DNA of 64,000 bases, taken from assembly GCA_963766935.1 (NCBI GenBank), contig CAVYBY010000008.1, positions 248,001 to 312,000 on the forward strand, in the 5' to 3' direction. The notes under the pieces were generated by a model. The model did not search any database. It worked only from the letters and a program-made list of their open reading frames with translations, and was not told the DNA's origin. Numbering within the stretch: position 1 is the stretch's first letter; every line of letters starts with the position of its first letter. Positions 1 to 9,019 of the stretch are shown here, one piece after another. The stretch is from CAVYBY01 sp963766935 (lineage in GTDB: Bacteria > Actinomycetota > UBA4738 > HRBIN12). The translations under genes were made by a program, and so were the position numbers.

Positions 1-111
1 GCGGCGCTCGTCGACCGCCAACAGCCGGTCGACGGCCTCGGCCAGGTTCCTGCGCGCGAGCCCCGCGCGGAACGGCTCGGGATCCTCTCGGATCGCCTTG
101 ATGTCGAGCAT
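1..111 (-). CDS. serS: seryl-tRNA synthetase, N-terminal part only (runs off the window)
   Basis: The minus strand reads in from an ATG at 111 with the typical SerRS opening (MLDIKAIREDPEPFRAGLAR) followed by an arm-helix-like stretch ending LLAVDERR. The enzyme charges tRNA-Ser with serine in the cytoplasm. Only 37 codons, the start of the N-terminal coiled-coil tRNA-binding arm, are inside the window; the catalytic domain lies beyond position 1. The start lies 3 bases after the stop of the bactofilin gene, so it is probably the last known member of a DUF4446-bactofilin-serS operon. Identification rests on the N-terminal motif alone. Confidence 0.75.
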   Translation of the reverse strand, partial: MLDIKAIREDPEPFRAGLARRNLAEAVDRLLAVDERR

Positions 112-114
112 GAC

Positions 115-579
115 TCAGGAGACCTGCGATTCGTCGGGATCCATCGGTTCCGGCTGCACGTCGTTCGCCTCCGCCGGCACGCCGCCCATGACGCTCTGGC
201 CCTGAAAGACGCCGCCTTCCTCGACAACCAGCGTTGACGACGTGATGTCGCCTTCGACGATCCCGCCCCGGGCGATGTGGGCGCTGCCGCTCACAACCAT
301 GTCGCCGCGCAGCCGGCCGGCGACCGTCACGTTCCGTGCGCGGATGCTCGCCTCCACCTGGCTCCGCGGCGAGAGCGTGACGTCACCGTCGGCGACGATC
401 TGGCCCTTGACGTGGCCGTCGATCCGCATCGACCCGGCCGAGACGACGTTGCCCTCGAGCCTGGCCCCCGCGCCCACCACCGTGACCTCGTCCCCATCGG
501 GCATGCGTCGCTCCTCTCGTACGGGAGCATGCGCTCCTCGCTCGTGGGCACCTTCGGCCTCTTCGCGGCGCCAGATCAT
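115..579 (-). CDS. bactofilin (polymer-forming cytoskeletal protein)
   Basis: A 154-residue protein with a right-handed beta-helix pattern of short repeats (GNVVSAGSMRIDGHVKG, GDVTLSPRSQVEASI, GDMVVSGSAHI) characteristic of bactofilins, which assemble without nucleotide into membrane-associated filaments and often scaffold wall enzymes. I chose the ATG at 579 because it overlaps the DUF4446 stop as ATGA and has GGAGG just upstream; it gives a basic, charged N-terminus starting MIWRR that could be a membrane-targeting tail. A second ATG at 504 with an AGAGGAG site would give the bare 129-residue core, so both starts may be used. The C-terminus is acidic and probably disordered. Confidence 0.8.
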   Translation of the reverse strand: MIWRREEAEGAHERGAHAPVREERRMPDGDEVTVVGAGARLEGNVVSAGSMRIDGHVKGQIVADGDVTLSPRSQVEASIRARNVTVAGRLRGDMVVSGSAHIARGGIVEGDITSSTLVVEEGGVFQGQSVMGGVPAEANDVQPEPMDPDESQVS

Positions 580-1070
580 CCCGCCTCCACAACCTCGGCG
601 GGCGAGGCCATCGCCTGACGGATCGCCTCCTCCTCCTCGCGCGAGAGGTTGTACGGGCTCTGGCGTGCGACGATCGACTTGGCGTAGACGCGCGTCTCCT
701 GCCGCCCGTTGATCGAGGTCAGCACGACGCCGTTGCCGTCCTCGTCGAGCAACGCGCACGAGAACGAGAGCCGTCCGCCCACGTCCTCGAACGCGTCGTA
801 TCGCAGAAGCCCGACGCGCCGCACGCCGGCTTCGATCTCGCCCTGCTGCCGCCGGTCGGTCGAGTTGAGGGCCCGGGCCGCGGCCTCGAGCCGCTCGATA
901 CGCCGCGCGTGGCCCTCGAGCAGGCCTCGCAGCGCGTCGTCGAGACGCCATGGTTCGCCGGGGTCGCCCGATCGCCTGCGGCTGACGACGCCGGCCAGCA
1001 AGATGGCGAGGACCGCCAGCGCAAGGGCGATGACGACCATGAGGCTGAGCGTCCGATCGTCGAAAGGCAT
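576..1070 (-). CDS. DUF4446 family membrane-anchored protein
   Basis: A 164-residue protein with one N-terminal membrane segment (about residues 8-28), a charged predicted helical region (about 35-75) and a small alpha/beta domain containing VGLLRYDAFEDVGGRLSFS and the GRQETRVYAKSI stretch typical of DUF4446. The function of the family is unknown. It is translated first in the operon with bactofilin and serS and is coupled to the bactofilin by a 4-base overlap, which suggests a membrane partner for that filament (inference). A GGCGGAG ribosome site precedes the ATG. Confidence 0.75.
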   Translation of the reverse strand: MPFDDRTLSLMVVIALALAVLAILLAGVVSRRRSGDPGEPWRLDDALRGLLEGHARRIERLEAAARALNSTDRRQQGEIEAGVRRVGLLRYDAFEDVGGRLSFSCALLDEDGNGVVLTSINGRQETRVYAKSIVARQSPYNLSREEEEAIRQAMASPAEVVEAG

Positions 1071-1100
1071 CGCAGCTCCGCCGGGTCGATTCGTCCCCGG

Positions 1101-1136
1101 AACCTAGGCGTCCGCGGGGAAGCCGAAGTATACGAT
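1101..1136. promoter_or_regulatory. divergent promoter region between DUF4446 and DUF5317 genes
   Basis: On the plus strand TACGAT at 1131-1136 ends 8 bases before the TTG of the DUF5317 gene, the leaderless spacing seen repeatedly in this window. On the minus strand TAGGTT (1106 to 1101) lies 31 bases before the ATG at 1070 and fits a normal leadered promoter; TATACT around 1130 on the minus strand is an alternative. Confidence 0.5.
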
Positions 1137-1144
1137 GGCCCGAG

Positions 1145-1678
1145 TTGATCCTCGTCGTCGTGGCCGCGGTCGGGGCGCTGCTCGTCGGCCTCGTATCGGG
1201 CGGCGACATCCGGCAATTCCCCACGATCCATCCGCGCGCCTGGTGGCTGGCCGTCGTGGGGCTCGCCCTCCAGCTCGCGCCGATCCACGGCGAGCGCGGC
1301 TATCTGGCGCTGCTCGTCTCGCTCGTGCTGCTGCTGGCGTTCGCGTGGATCAACCTGCGCTCGCCCGGATTCCTGCTGATCGGGGCGGGGTTGCTGCTCA
1401 ATGCGCTCGTGATCGTCGCCAACCACGGGATGCCGGTGACCCAACAGGCGCTCGCGCGGTCGGGTCAGCTCGCAACCCTGCCGGAGCTCCGCACCGGGAC
1501 GATGGTGAAGCACCGGCTGGCCGACGACGGAACCGTCCTGTTGCCGCTCGGCGACGCGATCGGGATCGGTGCCCCAGTCGGTCAAGCCGTGAGCATCGGC
1601 GACATCTGCGTCTACCTGGGTGTGGGGTGGTTCGTGGTCGCCGCCATGCGGCCTCGTCGCATCCCCGAACAGGTGTAG
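1145..1678 (+). CDS. DUF5317 family integral membrane protein
   Basis: A 177-residue hydrophobic protein with about four or five membrane segments. It begins MILVVVAAVGALLVGLVSGG and contains the DIRQFPTIHPRAWWLAVVGL and NHGMPVT stretches recognisable from DUF5317 proteins. The function is unknown. The start is the TTG at 1145, supported by a -10 hexamer 8 bases upstream and no better in-frame start. It is divergent from the DUF4446-bactofilin-serS operon. A hairpin follows directly at the stop codon. Confidence 0.7.
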   Translation: MILVVVAAVGALLVGLVSGGDIRQFPTIHPRAWWLAVVGLALQLAPIHGERGYLALLVSLVLLLAFAWINLRSPGFLLIGAGLLLNALVIVANHGMPVTQQALARSGQLATLPELRTGTMVKHRLADDGTVLLPLGDAIGIGAPVGQAVSIGDICVYLGVGWFVVAAMRPRRIPEQV

Positions 1679-1695
1679 GGGGCTACCCGGCCCCC
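1678..1695 (+). terminator. GC hairpin at the end of the DUF5317 gene
   Basis: GGGGGC (1678-1683) pairs with GCCCCC (1690-1695) around a 6-base loop, starting on the last base of the stop codon. There is no T tract, so termination is only suggested. Confidence 0.35.
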
Positions 1696-1699
1696 CGGA

Positions 1700-1870
1700 G
1701 CCGGCCGCGCCGCGGCGCCGATCCTCTCGACCGCTTCGAGGATCGCCTGATTTCGAGGAGGGTCGGCCACGTGCCGGTTGCGATGGGCAAAGCGCACGAT
1801 GCCCGTCTCATCCACGACGAACGTGCCCGGCATCTGCATGAAGCTCCCGCCGCGCAATCGAGGGTCCGCG
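1700..1870 (-). pseudogene. C-terminal remnant of a peroxiredoxin-like (AhpC/TSA) gene
   Basis: The minus strand encodes GSFMQMPGTFVVDETGIVRF followed by AHRNRHVADPPRN and a closing helix, which matches the C-terminal part of AhpC/TSA-type redoxins (a beta strand with VDETG, then RFAHRNR). No catalytic CxxC or TxxC half, start codon or ribosome site can be found upstream; the reading frame instead runs into the tRNA-Leu gene. It looks like the surviving end of a gene lost next to a tRNA. A mis-called short ORF is possible, but the motif match is good. Confidence 0.5.
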
Positions 1871-1946
1871 CGTCGGGCGCAGCCACACCGACGACGGGCT
1901 TCAATCGATGCTCCGAAGCGCGAACGAGAACCGAACTCCTGCCGGG

Positions 1947-2032
<86 letters not shown>

Positions 2033-2142
2033 GGGTCGGGCATCGTAGCAGCGCACCGCGCTCGATCGGGCCGCCGGACATGAGCGTCGAGGGGGCCGGT
2101 AGGATAGGCCGAACGCGGGCCAGGACCGCGTTCAAACTCACC

Positions 2143-2838
2143 GTGCCGATCCTTCGCGATTTCGAACGCCGTCTGGGAGGCCTGGTGGAGGGCCTCTTCT
2201 CCAAGGCGTTCCGAAGCGGCGTGCAGCCGGTCGAGCTCGCCAAGCGGATCCTTCGCGCGATGGACGACGGCAAGACCGTCGGCGTGAACGAGATCTGGGC
2301 GCCGAACCGGTTCGTCCTCGTCCTCGCCCCCGAGGACGCCGAGCGGTTCGGACAGATCGAGGCGGCGCTCGTCGCGGAGCTGAAACAGGTCGTGCGCGAC
2401 AACGCCGCCGAGCGCGGCTGGGGGCTTCCCGGCCCCCCCGAGGTCGAGATCACCACGGACGAGGCGCTCCGGCGAGGCGACATCGAGTGCCGGGCGTCCC
2501 TCGTCGAGGGCGAGGAACCGGTCGCGCCGGCTCCGGCCCCGGCGGCCGCGGGCGGCAGCTCCCTCGTCGTCCACCAGGACGGCGAGCGGAAGACCGTCGC
2601 GCTCGACCGGGCAACGGTCACGATCGGCCGCCTCCCCGAGTGCGAGGTCGTCCTTCGCGACAAAGGTGCGTCCCGCCGCCACGCGCAGATCCTGACCAGT
2701 GGTGGCGCCTCGACGCTCGTCGACCTCGGATCGACGAACGGCACGCGCCTGAACGGCGAGACGGTGCAGACGCGGACCCTCGAAGACGGCGACCGCATCA
2801 CCATCGGCTCGACGCTGATCGAGTACCGGAGGGGTTGA
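2143..2838 (+). CDS. fhaA: FhaA-like protein: DUF3662 domain plus FHA domain
   Basis: The first gene of the wall-growth/phospho-signalling operon. From the GTG at 2143 the protein is 231 residues and opens PILRDFERRLGGLVEGLFSK, the typical start of DUF3662 (about residues 1-115). An Ala/Pro linker leads to an FHA domain (about 145-229) with TIGRLPECEV, SRRHAQI and DLGSTNGTRLNG, the residues that bind phosphothreonine. In mycobacteria FhaA binds phosphorylated partners of PknB and helps control peptidoglycan precursor transport. An upstream ATG at 2080 would add 21 residues that do not look like the family; TAGGAT at 2100-2105 is a plausible -10. Confidence 0.85.
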   Translation: MPILRDFERRLGGLVEGLFSKAFRSGVQPVELAKRILRAMDDGKTVGVNEIWAPNRFVLVLAPEDAERFGQIEAALVAELKQVVRDNAAERGWGLPGPPEVEITTDEALRRGDIECRASLVEGEEPVAPAPAPAAAGGSSLVVHQDGERKTVALDRATVTIGRLPECEVVLRDKGASRRHAQILTSGGASTLVDLGSTNGTRLNGETVQTRTLEDGDRITIGSTLIEYRRG

Positions 2839-3303
2839 TTGCTCGGCCAGAGCGTCACCCCGTTCGCGTTGTCGGCGCTCAAGTACGGGCTGCTCGCCCT
2901 GCTGTTCCTGTTCATCTGGCGGTCGATGCGGTGGGTCGTCCGCGGTCTGACCGTCGAGCCGGGTCCGCAGCGGAAGCGCCGCAACCAACCGGAGGCCGAG
3001 CCCAAGGCCCCGCCGCCGCCCACCCTCATCATCCATCCGTCCGGCGGCGCGCGCCCACGCACGATGGCGGTGACGGGCAGCACGACGATCGGCCGCGCCG
3101 CCGAGTGCGAGCTGCGCATCGATGACACCTACGCGTCGCAGCAGCACGCGCGGCTGTTCGGCCGCAACGGATCGTGGTACGTCGAAGACCTCGGCTCGAC
3201 CAACGGGACCTTCGTCAACGAGCAGAAGCTCGCCGCCCCCGCGATGGTGCAGCCCGGAGACCGCATCCGGATCGGGACGACGGTCGTGGAGCTCCGGCGA
3301 TGA
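2839..3303 (+). CDS. fhaB: FhaB/FipA-like membrane protein with FHA domain
   Basis: A 154-residue protein starting at TTG directly after the fhaA stop. One membrane segment (about residues 15-33) is followed by a basic, proline-rich linker and a C-terminal FHA domain (about 75-154) with TTIGRAAECELRI, SQQHARLF and DLGSTNGTFVN. FhaB of actinobacteria is a substrate and reader of PknB phosphorylation and links signalling to the divisome. It overlaps the phosphatase gene by 4 bases (ATGA), so the two are translationally coupled. Confidence 0.85.
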   Translation: MLGQSVTPFALSALKYGLLALLFLFIWRSMRWVVRGLTVEPGPQRKRRNQPEAEPKAPPPPTLIIHPSGGARPRTMAVTGSTTIGRAAECELRIDDTYASQQHARLFGRNGSWYVEDLGSTNGTFVNEQKLAAPAMVQPGDRIRIGTTVVELRR

Positions 3304-4445
3304 GGATCGAAGTCGGGGCCGAGACGGACGTCGGCAAGGTCCGCGAACGAAACGAGGACGGCTACCTCGTCCAGCCACCGCTGTACGCCGTCGCCGACGG
3401 GATGGGCGGTCATCGCGGCGGGGCGGTGGCGTCGCAGCTGGCGCTCGATTCCCTCCGCAGCACCTTCCGCAAGCACGGCGACTCGCTCGGCCGCCAGGTG
3501 CGCGACGCGAACGACGCGGTGTTCGAGCGATCGATCGAGGACCGGGCCGTCGCCGGAATGGGCACGACGCTGACGGCCATCCAGATCGACGGCGACCAGG
3601 CGATCCTGGCGCACGTCGGGGACAGCCGCGCGTATCTCCTGCGTGCCGGTGATCTCCGCCAGCTGACCGAGGACCACACGCTCGTGAACCGCATGGTGAA
3701 GGCCGGAGAGCTGACGCCTCAGGAGGCGGAGGTCCACCCCCACCGCAACGTCCTCGTCCGGTCGCTCGGGACCGAGCCGAGCGTCAGGGTCGACGAGCTG
3801 AGCGTGGGGATCGCCGCCGGCGACCGGTTGCTCGTGTGCTCGGACGGGCTGACCGGGATGGTCACCGAGGAGCAGATCAAGGCGATCCTGGAGAGCACGC
3901 CGGGTCCCGACGAGGCCGCCCAGCGGCTGATCCGGGCCGCGAACCGGGCGGGGGGAATCGACAACATCACCGTCGTCGTCCTCGACGTCCACGACGACGA
4001 GGAGGCCACGCAGGGTGATGGGGGCGCCTCGTTCTCGTCCTCGCCCTCGCCCTCGCCGCCCTCTTCTGGGCCGGCGGCATTCGCCGCGACGGCCGCGCCC
4101 ACACTCCGGCGCTGGGGCATGCGCGCCGTCGTCACGTTGCTGGTGGCCGTGGCCGTTCTGGTCGGGCTTCGCGTCTATCTGGACCGGCAGTGGTACGTGG
4201 GTGTCTCGGGGAACCACGTCGCGGTGTTCCAGGGGATCCCCGCACAGGTGCTCGGATTTCGCCTGCACCACGCCGCGGAGGTCACGGAGCTTCCGGCCGC
4301 GCGAGTGGAACATCTCCAGTTCTACGGAGCCCTGGCCGAGGGCATCACGGCGGCGGACCGCAATGACGCCGAGCGCATCGTGACGCAGATGCGGACGGAC
4401 CTGGCCGCGGCGAGCACCGGATCGACGGCGGGGTCCGGCGGGTGA
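3300..4445 (+). CDS. pstP: PP2C-family Ser/Thr protein phosphatase, membrane bound
   Basis: A 381-residue protein. The cytoplasmic PP2C domain (about residues 1-235) shows the metal-binding and catalytic motifs RNEDGYLV, ADGMGGH, GMGTTLTAI, VGDSRAYL, SDGLTGMV and DNITVVVLD. A Ser/Pro-rich linker precedes one membrane segment (about 280-298) and an extracellular tail of about 80 residues. PstP removes phosphate from PknB and its substrates and so opposes the kinase at the end of this operon. It overlaps fhaB (ATGA) and rodA (GTGA). Confidence 0.9.
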   Translation: MRIEVGAETDVGKVRERNEDGYLVQPPLYAVADGMGGHRGGAVASQLALDSLRSTFRKHGDSLGRQVRDANDAVFERSIEDRAVAGMGTTLTAIQIDGDQAILAHVGDSRAYLLRAGDLRQLTEDHTLVNRMVKAGELTPQEAEVHPHRNVLVRSLGTEPSVRVDELSVGIAAGDRLLVCSDGLTGMVTEEQIKAILESTPGPDEAAQRLIRAANRAGGIDNITVVVLDVHDDEEATQGDGGASFSSSPSPSPPSSGPAAFAATAAPTLRRWGMRAVVTLLVAVAVLVGLRVYLDRQWYVGVSGNHVAVFQGIPAQVLGFRLHHAAEVTELPAARVEHLQFYGALAEGITAADRNDAERIVTQMRTDLAAASTGSTAGSGG

Positions 4446-5755
4446 GCCGCGCCGAGCTGACGCGCCCGCCAAAGGCGAGCCGCGGGCTCGGGCTGCTGCT
4501 GGTCGCGATCGCGGTGACCGTCGCCGCGTACGCCATCGTCGGGCTGGGTCTCGACGACCGCGTGCCGGCCGACCTCACGTCGTGGGGCCTCGTGATCGGC
4601 CTGGCGTACCTGGGCGCGTGGGCGGTCACGCGGTGGGCGGCGCGGCGCGCCGACCCGGTGGTCTTCCCGATCGCGGCGGTCTTGGCCGGTCTCGGGCTCG
4701 TGATGATCTACCGGATCATGCTGGGCCGCGGCGAAGCCGGCGTGGCCCAGCAGCAGGCGGTGTGGCTCCTCATCGGTCTGGCCGCGTACGCGCTGACGCT
4801 CGTGATCGTCCGCGACGACCGCCAACTCGACGCGTACACGTACACGATCGGCCTCGCCGGCGTCGCCCTGCTGCTGCTGCCGGTCGTCCCGGGCATCGGC
4901 ACGCAGGTGAACGGCGCCCGCCTGTGGATCAACGTCGGCGTGTTCACCGTCCAGCCGGCGGAGTTCGGCAAGATCTTCGTGGTCGTCTTTCTCGCCTCGT
5001 ATCTCACGGAGAAACGGGAGCTGCTCGCCGCGGGAACGGGGCGGTTCGGGCTGCCTCGCGCAAAGGATCTCGGGCCGCTGGCGCTCGCCTGGGCCGCCTC
5101 GCTCGTCGTGCTGTTCCTCGAGCGGGACCTGGGCGCGTCGCTCCTGTTCTTCGGCGTCTTCGTCGTGATGCTCTGGGTCGCGAGCGGGCGCTTCGGCTAT
5201 CTGCTCGTCGGGGCCGCGCTGTTCGTCGCCGGCGCCGTCATCGGCTACCTGGCGTTCAGCCACGTGCAGGCCCGCGTCGACTACTGGCTGCACGCGCTCG
5301 ACCCGGCCACCGTCCACGACTTCGGCTTCGGACAGCTCGCCCAGAGCTGGTTCGGCCTGGCGACCGGCGGCATCGCCGGGACGGGTTTCGGCCGGGGGTC
5401 GCCGGGACTCATCCCGTACGCCGCGTCGGACTTCATCTTCTCGGCGTTCGGCGAGGAGCTGGGCATGCTCGGCACGAGCGCACTCCTGTTGTTGTATCTG
5501 GCGCTCGTCGGCCGCGGGCTTCGCATCGCGATCGAGCGCACCGACACGTTCGGCAAGCTGCTCGCGACCGGCCTGACGGCAACCCTTGCGCTGCAGACCT
5601 TCGTGATCGTCGCGGGCGTAACGCGCCTGATCCCGCTGACCGGTGTGCCGCTCCCCCTCGTCAGCTACGGGGGATCGAGCCGGCTGGCCACGTTCGTGAT
5701 GCTCGGGCTGCTCGTGCGCGTCTCGGCGGGCGCGTGGGAACCGGGGAGGCGCTGA
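4442..5755 (+). CDS. rodA: SEDS-family peptidoglycan glycosyltransferase RodA/FtsW
   Basis: A 437-residue polytopic protein with roughly ten to twelve membrane segments and the SEDS signatures VNGARLWINVGVFTVQPAEF, FLERDLGASLLFFGVFVVML and VPLPLVSYGGSSRLATFVML. SEDS proteins polymerise lipid II into glycan strands and work with a cognate class B penicillin-binding protein, here the next gene. Position in this cluster argues for RodA rather than FtsW. The start is a GTG overlapping the pstP stop. Confidence 0.9.
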   Translation: MSRAELTRPPKASRGLGLLLVAIAVTVAAYAIVGLGLDDRVPADLTSWGLVIGLAYLGAWAVTRWAARRADPVVFPIAAVLAGLGLVMIYRIMLGRGEAGVAQQQAVWLLIGLAAYALTLVIVRDDRQLDAYTYTIGLAGVALLLLPVVPGIGTQVNGARLWINVGVFTVQPAEFGKIFVVVFLASYLTEKRELLAAGTGRFGLPRAKDLGPLALAWAASLVVLFLERDLGASLLFFGVFVVMLWVASGRFGYLLVGAALFVAGAVIGYLAFSHVQARVDYWLHALDPATVHDFGFGQLAQSWFGLATGGIAGTGFGRGSPGLIPYAASDFIFSAFGEELGMLGTSALLLLYLALVGRGLRIAIERTDTFGKLLATGLTATLALQTFVIVAGVTRLIPLTGVPLPLVSYGGSSRLATFVMLGLLVRVSAGAWEPGRR

Positions 5756-5756
5756 G

Positions 5757-7316
5757 GTGGACCGGCAGATCCGGCGGCTCGGGGTGGCACTCGTCGCGAT
5801 GTTCGGGCTGCTCTTCGGCCAGCTCGCCTACGTGCAGGTGGTCGCGGCCGGCCGGATCGAGAACAACCCGGCGAACGCGCAACGCCAGATCATCGCCGAG
5901 TACGAGGTGCAGCGCGGCAAGATCCTCACCGACGACGGCGTCGTGATGGCCGAGAGCGTCCGGGCCGGCACGAGCAGCCGGTACCGGTATCTCCGCGCCT
6001 ACCCGCTCGGAGCCGAGACCGGGCACCTCACCGGCTACTACTCGCGCATCTACGGCCGAAGCGGCCTCGAGCAGGCGATGAACCAGTACCTGTCCGGCGA
6101 CGCCCCCGAGCTCGCGACGTCGACGCTGTCGGACCTGGTCCTCGGCCGGCCGAAGCAAGGTGGACAGGTCATCACGACCATCGACTCCCAGCTGCAGCAC
6201 GTGGCGATGGGGCTCGTGGACGGCCTGCCGAACGGGGGCGCGATCGCCGCCGTCGACGTCGAGACCGGCGACGTTCTCGCGCTGGCCTCGAACCCGTCGT
6301 TCGACCCGAACAAGCTCTCCGGCGACAACGACACGGCCGTTCGCGCGGAGTGGGCCAGGCTGAACGCCGCGCCCGGCAAGCCGCTCCTGTCCAAGGCCAA
6401 GGACGAGGTGTACCTGCCCGGCTCCATCTTCAAGGTCATCACGGCGTCGGCCGCGCTCGAGAACGGCTACGGCAGGGAGAGCAAGTGGGACAACCCACAC
6501 CGGCTCGACCTGCCGCAGACGAGCTCCACCCTGGAGAACTTCGGCGACGAGTGGTGCCTCGGCGGCGCGAAGCAGATCACCCTGGAGCAGGCCTTCACCG
6601 TTTCCTGCAACGTGGTCTTCGGCAAGATCGGCCTCAAGCTCGGCGCCGACCGCCTCGCGGAGCAGGCGCGCCGGTTCGGCTTCTGTCCCACCGACCCCCC
6701 CGGCCGCACCAGCTGCATCGACCAGACGATCCCGTTCGCGCTGTCCTTCCAGACCGGCAGGTTTCCGGTGCCGTCGTACTTCGCGGATCGCCAGGGCGCG
6801 GTCGCGCTGTCGGCCACCGGCCTCGACAACGACCTGGCCGACCCGCTGCACATGGCGCTGATCGCGGCCTCGGTCGGCAACCGCGGGATCATGATGCGGC
6901 CGCGGCTCGTGCGCGAGATCCGGGACCCCCAAGGCCGCGTCGTCCGCGAGTTCGGAGCCGAGGAGTACGGACGGCCGATCTCGGCCACCAACGCCGAGGA
7001 GCTTCGCCAGATGATGATCCACGTCACGCACGGCGGGACGGCGACCAGCGCCTTCGAAGGCTTCCCCATCCCGGTGGCCGGCAAGACCGGGACCGCCACC
7101 AACGGGCCGGGCACCTCGCCCAACGCCTGGTTCCTCGCGCTCGCCCCGGCCGGGACCCAGAGCTCCCAGGCTCACATCGCCGTCGCCGTTATCGTCTTGG
7201 ACGGCGGGAGCCAGGGCAGCGAGGCCACCGGCGGCCGCGTGGCCGCACCCCTCGCGCGGGAGATCATCGCGGCGTGCGCCGCCCGCGCGACGTGCTGGGA
7301 CAGAGGGAGACCATGA
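5757..7316 (+). CDS. pbpA: class B penicillin-binding protein (transpeptidase)
   Basis: A 519-residue membrane-anchored protein. One N-terminal membrane segment (about residues 8-28) precedes a short PBP dimerisation-like region and the transpeptidase domain, with the catalytic triad motifs all present: SIFK with Ser223, SCN starting at Ser283, and KTG at Lys443. It cross-links peptidoglycan outside the membrane and should pair with RodA. The GTG start follows the rodA stop after one base, and the 3' end overlaps pknB (ATGA). The length matches mycobacterial PbpA. Confidence 0.9.
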   Translation: MDRQIRRLGVALVAMFGLLFGQLAYVQVVAAGRIENNPANAQRQIIAEYEVQRGKILTDDGVVMAESVRAGTSSRYRYLRAYPLGAETGHLTGYYSRIYGRSGLEQAMNQYLSGDAPELATSTLSDLVLGRPKQGGQVITTIDSQLQHVAMGLVDGLPNGGAIAAVDVETGDVLALASNPSFDPNKLSGDNDTAVRAEWARLNAAPGKPLLSKAKDEVYLPGSIFKVITASAALENGYGRESKWDNPHRLDLPQTSSTLENFGDEWCLGGAKQITLEQAFTVSCNVVFGKIGLKLGADRLAEQARRFGFCPTDPPGRTSCIDQTIPFALSFQTGRFPVPSYFADRQGAVALSATGLDNDLADPLHMALIAASVGNRGIMMRPRLVREIRDPQGRVVREFGAEEYGRPISATNAEELRQMMIHVTHGGTATSAFEGFPIPVAGKTGTATNGPGTSPNAWFLALAPAGTQSSQAHIAVAVIVLDGGSQGSEATGGRVAAPLAREIIAACAARATCWDRGRP

Positions 7317-9010
7317 TCGGACAGGTTCTCGGGAACCGATACCGGCTGCAGGAACGCATCGGTTCGGGCGGCATGGCGGAGGTCTACCGCGGCCTGGACC
7401 CGGTTCTGAACCGGACCGTCGCGATCAAGATCCTGCTCGCCCAGTTCGCGCGAGACACCGGATTCGTCCAGCGGTTCCGGCGCGAGGCCCAGGCCGCCGC
7501 GAGGCTCAACCACCCCGGCATCGTCGGCGTCTACGACTCGGGCTCGGACGAGAACACGCAGTGGATCGTCATGGAGTTCGTGGAGGGGCGTACGCTCGCC
7601 GACTTCCTCGCGTCGGGGCGCAAGCCGATCCCGATGCAAGCGGTCGACATCGCCGGGCGGATCGCCGACGCGCTCTCGGCCGCCCACGCGCAGGGCGTCA
7701 TCCACCGCGACGTGAAACCCGGCAACGTGATGGTGACCCGCGACGGCGTCGTCAAGGTCATGGACTTCGGCATCGCCCGCGTTCTGGGGAGCGAGGCAAC
7801 CGCCCCGCAGACCTCCGCGGTGATGGGAACGGCCTCGTACCTCTCGCCCGAGCAGGCGCAGGGTGGCCCGGTCGACTCGCGCAGCGACATCTACTCGCTC
7901 GGCACGGTGCTCTACGAGCTGTTGACCGGACGGCCCCCGTTCACCGGAGAGTCGCCGGTCGCCGTCGCGTGGAAGCAGGTCAACGAGAACCCGGTCCCGC
8001 CGTCGACGGTCAACCCCGAGGTGTCGGCGGTGCTCGACGCGGTCGTCATGAAGGCGCTGTCGAAGAACCCGGCGAACCGATATCAGACCGCCGACGAGTT
8101 CTCACGAGATCTGGCGCACGTGCGGCAGGGGGAGCCGGTCCTCGCGACGCCGATCCTGTCGGAGTCGACGGCCGCGGAGGCCACGCAGGTGATCTCGCGG
8201 CCGCAGCACACGCAGGTGCTGCCCCCGCAGATGGAGCCGCGCGGCAGCGGCCGCAAGGTCTGGCTCGGGGTGCTGATCGGGGTGCTCGTCGTGGCGATCC
8301 TCGGCGGCGGCGGGTATCTGATCGCCCAGTCGCTCACCGACAAGAACCAACCCGCGCTGGTGGGAGTTCCCGACCTGACGGGCAAGACGAGGGCCGAGGC
8401 CGACGCCGCCTTGAGGCTGGTCGGGTTGAAGCTCGTCCTCCCCGTTCAGACCCAGGAGGACGACCAGGCACAGCCCAACACGGTCATCGGCCAGGACCCG
8501 GCGCCCCAGACGCAGGTCGCTTCCGGCAGCGCCGTCTCGATCACGATCGCCAAGCCCAAACAGGTTCTCGTCCCCGATCTCACCGGCAAGACGCCGGCGG
8601 ACGCGGCCTCGATCTTGCAGGGCTTCGGCCTGACGCTGGGCACGAGCACGCAGACGGCTCCCAGCGACACGATCCCCGCCGGGAGCATCGTGACCCAGGA
8701 CCCGCCGGCCAACAGCTCGGTCAAGGTGGGCTCCCCGGTCGACGTGGTGCTGTCCTCGGGCCCGGGCACCGTGGTCCTTCCCGACGTGACGTGTATCTCG
8801 TTCGCGGCCGCGTCCTCGCAGCTCTCCGGACTGGGGCTGAAGCCCGTGTTCGCCGGCACCGCGCCGATGCTGGCCCAGTGCCCGAAGCCGGCCCGGGTCG
8901 CCGCGATGGATCCGGCGGCCGGATCGACCGTGCAAGCGGGCGGCACCGTCAACCTGTTCACGGGTGAGCCCGCTTCCTCTCCGCCGTCGACGCCACCCCC
9001 GACGCCCTAA
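7313..9010 (+). CDS. pknB: PknB-type Ser/Thr protein kinase with three PASTA domains
   Basis: A 565-residue receptor kinase. The kinase domain (about residues 10-270) has the glycine loop IGSGGMAEVY, the VAIKIL lysine, the catalytic loop HRDVKPGNVMV, DFG and the GTASYLSPEQ activation segment. A juxtamembrane linker, one membrane segment (about 317-337) and three PASTA repeats (each opening near VPDLTGKT, VPDLTGKT and LPDVTC) follow, then a short Pro/Ser tail. PASTA domains sense muropeptides or lipid II outside the cell. It is the only kinase in the cluster: no PknA homologue is present, unlike in mycobacteria. It is translationally coupled to pbpA. Confidence 0.92.
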   Translation: MIGQVLGNRYRLQERIGSGGMAEVYRGLDPVLNRTVAIKILLAQFARDTGFVQRFRREAQAAARLNHPGIVGVYDSGSDENTQWIVMEFVEGRTLADFLASGRKPIPMQAVDIAGRIADALSAAHAQGVIHRDVKPGNVMVTRDGVVKVMDFGIARVLGSEATAPQTSAVMGTASYLSPEQAQGGPVDSRSDIYSLGTVLYELLTGRPPFTGESPVAVAWKQVNENPVPPSTVNPEVSAVLDAVVMKALSKNPANRYQTADEFSRDLAHVRQGEPVLATPILSESTAAEATQVISRPQHTQVLPPQMEPRGSGRKVWLGVLIGVLVVAILGGGGYLIAQSLTDKNQPALVGVPDLTGKTRAEADAALRLVGLKLVLPVQTQEDDQAQPNTVIGQDPAPQTQVASGSAVSITIAKPKQVLVPDLTGKTPADAASILQGFGLTLGTSTQTAPSDTIPAGSIVTQDPPANSSVKVGSPVDVVLSSGPGTVVLPDVTCISFAAASSQLSGLGLKPVFAGTAPMLAQCPKPARVAAMDPAAGSTVQAGGTVNLFTGEPASSPPSTPPPTP

Positions 9011-9019
9011 GGTGCGCGC